Below the pieces are notes generated by a model. It was not told the origin of the DNA and did no database searches. It saw only the letters and a list, made by a program, of their open reading frames with translations. Made by a program: the position numbers and the translations under genes. Shown piece after piece: positions 8,901 to 15,431 of a DNA stretch of 20,503 nucleotides. The stretch is from positions 1 through 20,503 of IMG/VR virus record IMGVR_UViG_3300044953_000392; one strand, 5' to 3'. Positions within the stretch are counted from its first letter, which is position 1. The number at the start of each line of letters is the position of its first letter. Source of the DNA: a virus.

Positions 8901-11613
8901 TTATGAAGGAAGTGTTAGATTAGCAAGTACAACGAATGTGGTAAATAGTTGGTATGAAAATTTAATAGAAATAGCAGAAAATTATGACAATGAAAATCAA
9001 AACTATTTAAAAAATAATATTCCACAATATATTTTAAATAATAATGAAAATGATAACTTTTTGTTATTCTTTTCAATGATTGGACATCATTTCGATAACA
9101 TATATTATTTCACAAAGGCTTTAGAAAAAAATAAAGGTTTAGGGTATAAAGCAAAGGGAGGAATGCCTGATAAGTTACTGTTTGATACTTTGAAATCGTT
9201 TGGCTGGGATGCTAAAAATCTAGCGGCCGATGAAAAACTTTGGAAATATGTTTATGGACAAGATTCAAATGGTAATACAAAAGAATCAAAATCTCCAAAG
9301 CAAAGGACTAATGAAATATGGAGAAGAATAGTGAATAACCTACCATATCTTTTAAAACACAAAGGCACTCGTAGAGGTGTTTATGCAATTATGGCTTGTT
9401 ATGGTATTCCTTCATCAAATCTTTCTATTTTAGAATTTGGTGGTCCAGAAGGAACCGATAGGTTTTCGGAAACAGAAGAAATCGGTACTACAAAATTATT
9501 AATGGATAATATAACTTATGCATTGGTAATGAATAGTGGTTCTAAAATAGAATTGGAATGGAAAACTACCGATAAAGGATATAAACCAAAGACAATAGAA
9601 TTATTTTTAAAACCAAACGAAGCACAAAATACTACATTTATTTCAGGTTCGGCTGGATGGAATATTGAATTGTCTGGATCAGTTGGTAGTGAGTTTGGTG
9701 TCATAAAATATAATAGTGGAAGTACAAATGTAATAACAACAGATAGTTTACCTATTTTTAATGATAGATTTTTTGGTATGTGTTTATCATCAGGATCAAA
9801 TGGAATGAGATTGGATGTTAAGCAAGTAGAAAAAGATAAAAATATTTTTGAAAATTCATATAGTTCATCTTTAAATAATAATTTTGGCCCGCAAACAGAT
9901 AGAGTTTATTTTGGTTGGGATTACACGGGAAGTTTAGATGAAGTAAGATTGTGGTCTACACAATTGTCTACATCGGCATTTAGTAGACATGTATTATTTC
10001 CTGAAGCAATAAATGGTAATCATATTTCATCATCAACCGAAGATTTATACTTCCGTTTAGATTTTGAATACCCAAAGAATTTGTATTTAACATCATCTTT
10101 ATTAAATGTAGATACAAACATTTTTTTTAGTGGTAGTTTATCAAGAAATGATTATGAAAATAGACCATCATTATCTGCTTCGTTATTTTCTTCAAATGCA
10201 TCACCTTTATTATACGCAACAGCAAGTGGATTTGTTTCATCATCTTTGACATATTCATATCCATATCACTTTGAAGTTGTTGAAAGAACCGTTTCTTTAG
10301 AAATTCCAAATATTGGTTCAAGTAGATATTCTACAAACAAAATTCGTTTTGAGTCACAATTTGATGTATTTGGTAATGATGTTTCTGGTGGTATAAATCT
10401 GTCCTGTAAGAGTAGAGCAACAAAAAAATCATTTGGCCAATCTCCAATGGATTCTAATAGAATTGGATTATTTTTCTCTCCTACAAAAGAATTAAATATT
10501 GATATTGCAAAATCATTTGGTGGTATTAATTTAGATGATTATATAGGAGACCCTTCAGATGAATTTCGTTCAAATTATAAATCATTAGATAAGTTAAGAA
10601 ATTATTATTTTCAAAGATTTAATGGTAGAGATATATACCAATACATCAATCTAATTAAATCTTATGAAAAATCTCTTTTTGAAGATATTAAAAAAATGTT
10701 ACCTGCGAGAGTTAAAGCTACTAGTGGTTTATTAATTGAACCGCATATTTTAGAAAGAAGTAAAATAGAAGAATCTAAACCGACAGGTGAACAATATCAA
10801 AAAGAATCAATAATAAACACTACTGAACATATAATTACTTCTGCTAAAAATAATCAATTTGAATCCATAATTGATACCAATCTTGCAAAAACTTTAATTG
10901 GAGAAAATAATCAATATGAGGTAATTATAGAAAATGGTAATATTACCAATACAACTGCAGAAAATTATCAATATGAAACTCCAATATATGTTAATGATGA
11001 ATTTAGCTCATCGGGCGAATCATATCAGAAAGAAGTTAATATAGATGCAAATTTGGGCGATGGTACAATATTAACAGAATTGGATATTTTTGATATAAAT
11101 ACTATAGCTGGCCAAAGCGATTTAGAAACAATTGGATTTGGTATTTACGCACAAAGTGGTTCGGCTATTAGAACATATTTTGACAAAGAGGGTAGAAGAG
11201 TTAAAGAAAGGATTAGAGTAAATTTAGTAACAGAACAAAAACAAAGAGATATTGTAAAATTTAGAATTGTAATTAATGGAAAAGGTGACCCTAGAGGTGG
11301 TATGGAATTAACTTCATCTTTTTATACTGAAACTAAATTAAATATACAACCATTTAGCGGTTCAACTGTCCCTACAATTGGTGGTAATATTATAGATGTA
11401 AAGCCTGTTAGTGGATATTTAAAAACCCATTATAAAAACACTTCTGATTTGACAAGAGGTTTGGAGAATTCATTTTTTAGAGGTTCAAGAAATACAGCAG
11501 TAACTACATTAGATGGTACTCCTCCTGTAGAAACATTTACTACTAATCCAAATACATTAAGAGTAAATAAAGCAGGTAGAGATGCAAGTGAACCAATATT
11601 GGAAGTAGAATAA
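5998..11613 (+). CDS. Giant (1871 aa) baseplate wedge protein: tail-protein-I/gp7-like with LamG domain and tandem repeats
   Basis: This is the largest gene of the window. Residues 1-90 are Gly/Pro-rich and low complexity. Residues 90-900 are a long series of beta-rich segments, with a proline stretch (NLPPPPPGKIW) near 280. Residues about 1017-1150 are helical and carry the most informative region (DNFLLFFSMIGHHFDNIYYF, then RRIVNNLPYLLKHKGTRRG and ACYGIPSSNLSILEFGG). This resembles the tail protein I / T4 gp7 type of wedge protein that pairs with gp6. Residues about 1175-1345 look like a LamG/concanavalin-type jelly roll, with YFGWDYTGSLDEVRLWSTQL as its signature end. Five 19-residue repeats occupy about 1597-1691, and a beta-rich C-terminus follows. 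T4 gp7 is about 1030 aa, so this is a much enlarged relative if the assignment holds. The LamG-like domain could bind glycans or only add structural bulk. The virion role is secure; the gp7 equivalence is inference from local similarity and gene order. Confidence 0.75.
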   Translation: MPAKQSDFDSELGGSDIGNPYDGTGVYNPFVNGSGEGGNTGGTSTTISTVGDIGGGGGTLDAGDVVFIPPFDLNPNFIPPSYEPFPYIGIYMAAPEPVQFIEDDNLLGFGEVYKVQYQPSTKFGTSRIYRANIDGRISKNYFVVSIKKAYPKVDLIGVDDLIKEPIKSDVLSPIKSELIKGFETNFGTELEKGPNTNLKFQASNTDFNFNPIPPTRFDVLYKEVISVQEYEYNLNTGEYEALAERTQPSANSTVSLNFAFITKDIRDIDPDPECPEPNLPPPPPGKIWKKFYIDGQKCPEWRLVDDGSGDPINETINYNLSFVSNYTSELGEYIRCNYQIVTAENDILDSDFIKLSDGNLDAKSTDKSKLLSGHININITENYETVRLKLNEENLPEEFSYECFYWADNKIAKLNPNDFSKWNKINKSFKVTGQEFASGITVAVVFNKTKYEILYAPKITNYSGKGQENIYEVRESDIDKTITINFTTQNAEFVDVYISDRPIRVLVSTQVGRNNRRIVTESEPDFSDGVTSQTATVQLSFKNDFAGLYGRKIVYLVPVNNIGIGITESIIISFNQINDFPSLLEVTAPEQIDVPVFSDLNVDFSVDYETFSATSVDVYLLDTTTSQIIPLFSNLPAIGSFNVNLRELVTKYLQNKKINLIFGFIPYNRGGEKELIGNSYEVITIVIYPEIILDESQIKNAIFETISENLKFNKLEPESKYLTHLINFENNEQIIISSWEEDDWTLSEKTEDEIGNIIVKNKVDSILLKLYSPLPANIGVNSTLWVTKLMSNPLIETVVLNEQDSIKCPPIKGPNFSIEVDFVSGQSTAFESLDNLILSASAISSANLISTYLSSSLINTDELNIEYYSGSNFLTGSLQWENFVHFSSAKERVDNFVYKIQLIEIYESLISASNAPESHSGSLGSKQEAERQNLKKNQLINNFDGFEKFLYTSASNLTTTSAASITWPYEGSVRLASTTNVVNSWYENLIEIAENYDNENQNYLKNNIPQYILNNNENDNFLLFFSMIGHHFDNIYYFTKALEKNKGLGYKAKGGMPDKLLFDTLKSFGWDAKNLAADEKLWKYVYGQDSNGNTKESKSPKQRTNEIWRRIVNNLPYLLKHKGTRRGVYAIMACYGIPSSNLSILEFGGPEGTDRFSETEEIGTTKLLMDNITYALVMNSGSKIELEWKTTDKGYKPKTIELFLKPNEAQNTTFISGSAGWNIELSGSVGSEFGVIKYNSGSTNVITTDSLPIFNDRFFGMCLSSGSNGMRLDVKQVEKDKNIFENSYSSSLNNNFGPQTDRVYFGWDYTGSLDEVRLWSTQLSTSAFSRHVLFPEAINGNHISSSTEDLYFRLDFEYPKNLYLTSSLLNVDTNIFFSGSLSRNDYENRPSLSASLFSSNASPLLYATASGFVSSSLTYSYPYHFEVVERTVSLEIPNIGSSRYSTNKIRFESQFDVFGNDVSGGINLSCKSRATKKSFGQSPMDSNRIGLFFSPTKELNIDIAKSFGGINLDDYIGDPSDEFRSNYKSLDKLRNYYFQRFNGRDIYQYINLIKSYEKSLFEDIKKMLPARVKATSGLLIEPHILERSKIEESKPTGEQYQKESIINTTEHIITSAKNNQFESIIDTNLAKTLIGENNQYEVIIENGNITNTTAENYQYETPIYVNDEFSSSGESYQKEVNIDANLGDGTILTELDIFDINTIAGQSDLETIGFGIYAQSGSAIRTYFDKEGRRVKERIRVNLVTEQKQRDIVKFRIVINGKGDPRGGMELTSSFYTETKLNIQPFSGSTVPTIGGNIIDVKPVSGYLKTHYKNTSDLTRGLENSFFRGSRNTAVTTLDGTPPVETFTTNPNTLRVNKAGRDASEPILEVE
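10786..11070 (+). repeat. Five in-frame 57-bp (19-residue) tandem repeats in the giant protein
   Basis: Residues 1597-1691 of the 1871-aa protein divide without gaps into five 19-residue units. They begin GEQYQKESII, AKNNQFESII, GENNQYEVII, AENYQYETPI and GESYQKEVNI. Every unit has Q at position 5, E at position 7 and I at position 10, with G or A at position 1. The second half of each unit is variable. The DNA copies have diverged, so this is an old protein-level repeat and not a recent slippage expansion. The pattern would suit a short repetitive beta structure. Confidence 0.8.
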
Positions 11614-11662
11614 CGGAATTTTAAAATTATTATATATATTAACAAACGAATAAACATACATT
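11614..11662. other. AT-rich 49-bp gap with a short palindrome
   Basis: This gap between the giant gene and the 207-aa gene is nearly pure A/T. It contains the perfect 12-bp palindrome AATTTTAAAATT at 11617-11628 and an alternating TATATATATT run. It may hold a promoter for the next gene, but I see no clear paired promoter boxes and no GC stem typical of a terminator. Confidence 0.35.
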
Positions 11663-12286
11663 ATGGGATATTTAAGTAATACCGAATTGACTGTAGATGC
11701 TATTCTTACTAAAAAAGGTAGAGAAAAATTAGCAGCAGGACAAGGTTTAAACATTACACAATTTGCATTAGCTGATGATGAAATTGATTACTCTTTATAT
11801 GAACCCGCTCATCCATTGGGTTCCGCTTATTATGATGCGGCTATCAAAAATATGCCAGTATTAGAAGCTAATCCTGATGAAACACAGGTAATGAAATATA
11901 AATTAGTTACGCTTCCAAAAAATACAACAAGAATTCCTGTTGTAGAGTTTGGTGTACCTAATATAGCAGTTAATCAAAGAAGTGGTGAGGTTTCTCTTTC
12001 ACCAACAACATCACCAGCAGGTAATAGAAATTTAGGGTATACAATTATACTCGCAAATAAAAATGCGGGTGATATTATCGGTGAGGGAGTTTCTGCAGCA
12101 GTTGGTTCAGTACCGGTATTCATTGGCGATGATGTATCAGCAACAGCAGCAATTGCAAAAGGATTGACATTTAAATTTATTCCAAACCCATCTTTAACTT
12201 CGACTATCAAAACTACGATTACAGTTTATGGTAACGAAACGGGTGGTTCACAAACTATTCCAGTAACAGTAACTTACGTTCAATAA
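11663..12286 (+). CDS. Conserved phage virion-associated protein (tail region), 207 aa
   Basis: The N-terminus MGYLSNTELTVDAILTKKGR, followed by an ITQFALADDEIDYSLYEP-like segment, is a pattern I recognise from conserved uncharacterised structural proteins in T4-like and other uncultured tailed phages. The first 100 residues carry it, including a HPLGSAYYDAAIKNMPVLEA-type stretch. The last 100 residues are beta-rich and end in a strand repeat (TTITVYGNETGG, IPVTVTYVQ) that looks like one Ig-type domain. No enzyme motif is visible. The ATG is the first after the gap and lacks a Shine-Dalgarno. It lies eight bases upstream of the 413-aa gene, so the two are probably co-transcribed up to the terminator at 13562. 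A tail or tail-fibre-linked role is inferred from neighbours. Confidence 0.65.
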   Translation: MGYLSNTELTVDAILTKKGREKLAAGQGLNITQFALADDEIDYSLYEPAHPLGSAYYDAAIKNMPVLEANPDETQVMKYKLVTLPKNTTRIPVVEFGVPNIAVNQRSGEVSLSPTTSPAGNRNLGYTIILANKNAGDIIGEGVSAAVGSVPVFIGDDVSATAAIAKGLTFKFIPNPSLTSTIKTTITVYGNETGGSQTIPVTVTYVQ

Positions 12287-12294
12287 TATAAACT

Positions 12295-13536
12295 ATGGCA
12301 GTAATTAGAGATAATAGAGGAGCCCTTTTAGCAAGTAACTTATCACAATATTTAGCAGGTGCAGCTAACACCGCAGGTACACCAATTGATACTAACGAAT
12401 TAGTTAGAATCATGAACAACTTTTTGGGACAGGGAGAACAAATTAGTGGTGATTTAACAACTATTACAAATGGCATATACAAAAAGTTTGGTGCTATTGA
12501 TAAAGTTACTAATAGAACTGAAATCGTAACTTCTGGAATTTGGAGCGGTGATACGGGTTCTCTGGCAGCTAAAGCAAATTTCACATCTTCTGAACAAGTA
12601 GCTTCAACAAGTGGTTATTATTATTTAGATGTTTATAATTCATTAACATCTTCAGATGCTTCCGAAGTTCAATTTTCAATCTCATATGGTGATTCCAGAG
12701 GATTTGGTGCTCCAACTTTGACAGATGATGATACTTCCACTTTATCTACAAAGGCGATATATAATCAATTTAAAAATATTTTATTAGAAAGAAGTGATGA
12801 ATTTTTTAGTGTTTATAGTGGTTCAACTGCCGGTGGACATAATTTAAGAAATTTTTATGCAATTAATATAAATAGAGCTAGATATAAAGAAAGATTAGAT
12901 CCAGGAAATTTGTCATTAACACTTTCTGGTTCAATAAGATCAGTAAAATTAATTGATGATAGTGGTGGTACTGATGAAAATGTGACAACTGCGGGTAGAG
13001 TTTACAACTTAGCTAGTGGTTCGTTAAACATTGGTTCTGCACTAACTGCATCAATCAATACTTACACTGCATCAAATGGAGAGGGATGGGGATTATTTTA
13101 TCCTGATATGGGAATTATATTGTTAAACCCGTCAGCATTGGCTGCATCGGTTGACCCATTTTTAGCACCTGCCAACTCATCGATAAAAGATGTATATCAC
13201 CAAAATAATGGTAATAAATCAGGATCAGTTGCATTGTTAATGGCAATTAGCGGTGGTGCGGATTTTGAAGCTCGTAGAACAGAAAACGTATCAACTTCTC
13301 ATTTCTTCGTAAGAGCAAATAATAGAGAATTTAATTTTTCAAATAATCCAACATTCGTAACCGGTTCAATAGGACAATTCTCCGTACCAAGTTTTGAAAG
13401 AGACCCTAGGGTATACATAACTACTGTTGGTTTATACGATGATGCTAATGAGCTATTAGCAGTTGCAAAAGTATCCAAGCCAATCGAAAAGTCATTCGAT
13501 AAAGAAGTGGCAATAAAAGTCAAATTAGATTTCTAA
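12295..13536 (+). CDS. Probable virion structural protein, 413 aa, with shared C-terminal module
   Basis: The product starts MAVIRDNRGALLASNLSQYL, has an N-terminal helical part (residues 1-75), then a long Ser/Thr/Gly/Asn-rich beta region typical of tail or fibre proteins. Near residue 340 is REFNFSNNPTFVTGS. The last 41 residues, starting VYITTVGLYDD, match the end of the 384-aa product encoded next, without gaps and with 19 identities. No catalytic motif is visible. The gene ends 25 bases before a strong terminator, so it is probably the last gene of the upstream transcript. The precise virion location is unknown. A role in fibres or fibre attachment is plausible because of composition, but this is inference. 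Confidence 0.6.
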   Translation: MAVIRDNRGALLASNLSQYLAGAANTAGTPIDTNELVRIMNNFLGQGEQISGDLTTITNGIYKKFGAIDKVTNRTEIVTSGIWSGDTGSLAAKANFTSSEQVASTSGYYYLDVYNSLTSSDASEVQFSISYGDSRGFGAPTLTDDDTSTLSTKAIYNQFKNILLERSDEFFSVYSGSTAGGHNLRNFYAININRARYKERLDPGNLSLTLSGSIRSVKLIDDSGGTDENVTTAGRVYNLASGSLNIGSALTASINTYTASNGEGWGLFYPDMGIILLNPSALAASVDPFLAPANSSIKDVYHQNNGNKSGSVALLMAISGGADFEARRTENVSTSHFFVRANNREFNFSNNPTFVTGSIGQFSVPSFERDPRVYITTVGLYDDANELLAVAKVSKPIEKSFDKEVAIKVKLDF

Positions 13537-13561
13537 TAGAGAATAACCAACAGATTAGTAG

Positions 13562-13592
13562 AACCCAACCCCGTAAGGTTGGGTTTTCTTTT
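13562..13592 (+). terminator. Rho-independent terminator after the 413-aa gene
   Basis: A perfect 9-bp stem, AACCCAACC (13562-13570) with GGTTGGGTT (13577-13585), encloses the 6-base loop CCGTAA. It is followed directly by the T-rich tail TTCTTTT (13586-13592). It is one of the few GC-containing palindromes in the window and sits 25 bases after a stop codon, in the same direction as all genes. Confidence 0.93.
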
Positions 13593-13598
13593 AGGTAG

Positions 13599-13607
13599 AT
13601 ATTTATA
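13599..13607 (+). promoter_or_regulatory. ATATTTATA motif between terminator and 384-aa gene (copy 2 of 3)
   Basis: ATATTTATA begins seven bases after the terminator T-tail and ends six bases before the ATG at 13614. A promoter is needed here if the terminator is efficient, and this is the only recurrent motif in the remaining 21 bases. If it were a promoter -10 element, the transcript would have almost no leader. Confidence 0.4.
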
Positions 13608-13613
13608 TGTGAT

Positions 13614-14768
13614 ATGTTAAAACGAATACCCAAATCCGATATTAGTATAAGACCTTTTAAGGCTTATAAAAAATGGAATTTTAATGAAACTTCTAATGAG
13701 ATTACTTTATTAGAAGCAAACGCCACATCGAGTGTATCATCATCTTATTTTCCAAAAAAATCAATTTATGGACAACTAAAAGCTCAATTTTATAATGATA
13801 ACATAGATAATCCATTTTTAAGATTTGGAAATAAATCAACACAGCACATTACAGGTTTAGGCTCCGAAAGATTTATAACAGATTCAGCAAAAGTTTTATC
13901 AATACCACAAATATATGTTGGTGAAGGTATAAAAAAAGGTTCAGTAACGTTAATAGATAATAATACAACTTATATTGATGATTCTAATGGTAATTTAATT
14001 GGTGTAGAAGGAGATAAACTTACTTATACCAATGTTAATAATCAAACAGGAAATGTAACGTTTTTTGATATTTTAAATAATCAATATGATATTATAATTA
14101 CTGAATTAAATTTTGCTACAGGAGATATAACAGGAAATTATTTAGGAGAACCTTTTTCTGCAATAATGACTTCATTTAATTTAGAAAGTGGTATAATGCT
14201 CGTAGATAATTTTGATTTTTTGGAACCTGAAGCTGGAAGTAATAAAGTTGGTAATATTTTTTATAATCAGGGATTAATAGTTATAACCCGTGAATCGGAA
14301 GAGAAATTAACATCAGATTGGTATTTATCATTTAAATCAACAAAAACAATTTATGAGCATGAATACCTATTAGTAGTAAATCCAGATGAATTTAATTTTT
14401 CACAAAATCCATCCGCAGTAAAAGATATTGGATTTATATACGACTATATAACTGGATCAGATAGTAAAATATATAAGGTAAATACTAAAGTTGGTGGAAG
14501 ATATATTAGAAAATTGAATGTTTTAGAAAATGGTGATACATTAGATTTTAGATATGGTTCATCGGTTGATTCTTCAATATCAGGTGGTTTTGATGATTGG
14601 GAATTAAGTGGTTCAATTGATTCAACAGGATCATTCTTGTCTCCGTTTATCACTACAATTGGATTATATGATGATGATTGTGATTTGGTAGCGGTTGCAA
14701 AATTACCACAACCAATTAAATCAGAACCTGATTTTCCTGTAAACTTTATTGTACGATTTGATATTTAA
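13614..14768 (+). CDS. Probable virion structural protein, 384 aa, C-terminal paralogue of the preceding product
   Basis: The start MLKRIPKSDISIRPFKAYKK is basic and helical, followed by a beta-rich body with many Asp, Asn and Gly. Around residue 260 is DEFNFSQNPSAV, which parallels REFNFSNNPTFV in the 413-aa protein. Residues 344-384 (from PFITTIGLYDD) align over 41 positions without gaps to that protein's end. The bodies between these shared pieces do not resemble each other by eye, and the two anchor motifs lie farther apart here (about 80 residues against about 25). The ATG follows the terminator and the ATATTTATA motif, so the gene is probably transcribed separately from its upstream neighbour. 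It is likely a tail, fibre or attachment protein with a shared docking end; function unknown. Confidence 0.6.
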   Translation: MLKRIPKSDISIRPFKAYKKWNFNETSNEITLLEANATSSVSSSYFPKKSIYGQLKAQFYNDNIDNPFLRFGNKSTQHITGLGSERFITDSAKVLSIPQIYVGEGIKKGSVTLIDNNTTYIDDSNGNLIGVEGDKLTYTNVNNQTGNVTFFDILNNQYDIIITELNFATGDITGNYLGEPFSAIMTSFNLESGIMLVDNFDFLEPEAGSNKVGNIFYNQGLIVITRESEEKLTSDWYLSFKSTKTIYEHEYLLVVNPDEFNFSQNPSAVKDIGFIYDYITGSDSKIYKVNTKVGGRYIRKLNVLENGDTLDFRYGSSVDSSISGGFDDWELSGSIDSTGSFLSPFITTIGLYDDDCDLVAVAKLPQPIKSEPDFPVNFIVRFDI

Positions 14769-14771
14769 TTT

Positions 14772-14780
14772 ATATTTATA
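14772..14780 (+). promoter_or_regulatory. ATATTTATA motif upstream of the 69-aa gene (copy 3 of 3)
   Basis: ATATTTATA lies 16 bases before the ATG at 14797, in a 28-bp gap. It is identical to the copies at 5980 and 13599. The spacing to the start codon varies among the copies (9, 6 and 16 bases), which argues against a ribosome-binding role and is compatible with a promoter or operator. Confidence 0.35.
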
Positions 14781-14796
14781 ATAAAACAAATAAGAT

Positions 14797-15006
14797 ATGT
14801 CAAAAATATTAGAAACATATGAAGCGCAAAAATCAGCACTTGGTGTTGATAAAATTTCATTTGATGCGGGGGTAAATGCAAAAACTCCATATACTACAAA
14901 CGATTTGAAAAAAGCAGATGAACAAGTTTTAACTGCTGCAAAATTCAAAACAGGTAGAGGTGGTGAACTTAATGAAAAAAAATACTCCGATACCGTAAAG
15001 AGATAA
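14797..15006 (+). CDS. Small protein of unknown function (69 aa) at the structural/replication junction
   Basis: The 69-aa product is hydrophilic and Lys/Ala-rich (opens MSKILETYEAQKSALGVDK; ends with a Gly-Gly-containing basic tail, TGRGGELNEKKYSDTVKR). It has no cysteines, no membrane segment and no signal peptide. I do not recognise a family. It is probably a real gene: it has its own ATG after a gap carrying the recurrent ATATTTATA motif, fills the space exactly, and its stop is five bases before the endonuclease gene. It sits at the boundary between virion genes and DNA-metabolism genes and could belong to either group. Confidence 0.6.
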   Translation: MSKILETYEAQKSALGVDKISFDAGVNAKTPYTTNDLKKADEQVLTAAKFKTGRGGELNEKKYSDTVKR

Positions 15007-15011
15007 TTTTA

Positions 15012-15428
15012 ATGACAAAAAAAGTTACAAAAAAGAAAGCCAACTCTAAATGGGTTGCAAAGAAGTATGGATTTAAGTCAGGTCTTGAAGAAAACATTTC
15101 CCAACAAATCAAAGGTAAAGGAATTAAAGTTGAGTATGAAACAGAACAGATTCCTTATATTGTACCTGTTAGTGAACATACTTACCATCCTGATTTTCTT
15201 TTACCTAACGGAATCAGAATAGAAACAAAAGGTAGATTTGTTATCGCAGATAGGAAAAAACATCTGTTAGTTAAAGAACAACATCCAGAATTAGATATTC
15301 GTTTCATATTTACAAATTCAAAGAATAAAATCAGTAAAAAATCCAAAACAACCTACGGAATGTGGTGTGAAAAATATGGATTTAAATATGCGGACAAAGA
15401 AATTCCGAATGATTGGTTTGAAGAATAA
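15012..15428 (+). CDS. T7 endonuclease I-like Holliday junction resolvase
   Basis: The product resolves branched DNA such as four-way junctions, working as a dimer in the cytoplasm during phage recombination and before packaging. At 138 aa (T7 gp3 is 149) it follows T7 endonuclease I closely: SGLEENISQQ, then EYETEQIPYIVPVSEHTYHP, DFLLPNGI, ETKG, DRKKHLLVKEQHPELDIRF, and a YGMWCEKYGFKYADK-type C-terminus. The four catalytic residues of the T7 enzyme (E20, D55, E65, K67) map to E26, D61, E71 and K73, each shifted by exactly six, so the active site is intact. The N-terminus is Lys-rich, as in T7. The ATG lies five bases after the 69-aa gene, with AAAGAG about ten bases upstream as a weak ribosome site. 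The stop is three bases before the polymerase gene, suggesting one transcript. Confidence 0.95.
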   Translation: MTKKVTKKKANSKWVAKKYGFKSGLEENISQQIKGKGIKVEYETEQIPYIVPVSEHTYHPDFLLPNGIRIETKGRFVIADRKKHLLVKEQHPELDIRFIFTNSKNKISKKSKTTYGMWCEKYGFKYADKEIPNDWFEE

Positions 15429-15431
15429 GTT

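Noticed and set aside
11617-11628. AATTTTAAAATT palindrome as a terminator or operator
   Set aside because: The stem is pure A/T with no loop and no following T-run suited to termination, and such palindromes are easily produced by chance in this composition.
12255-12584. 109-codon minus-strand frame across the start of the 413-aa gene
   Set aside because: It overlaps two well-supported + strand genes, shows no family resemblance, and the window has no other minus-strand gene.
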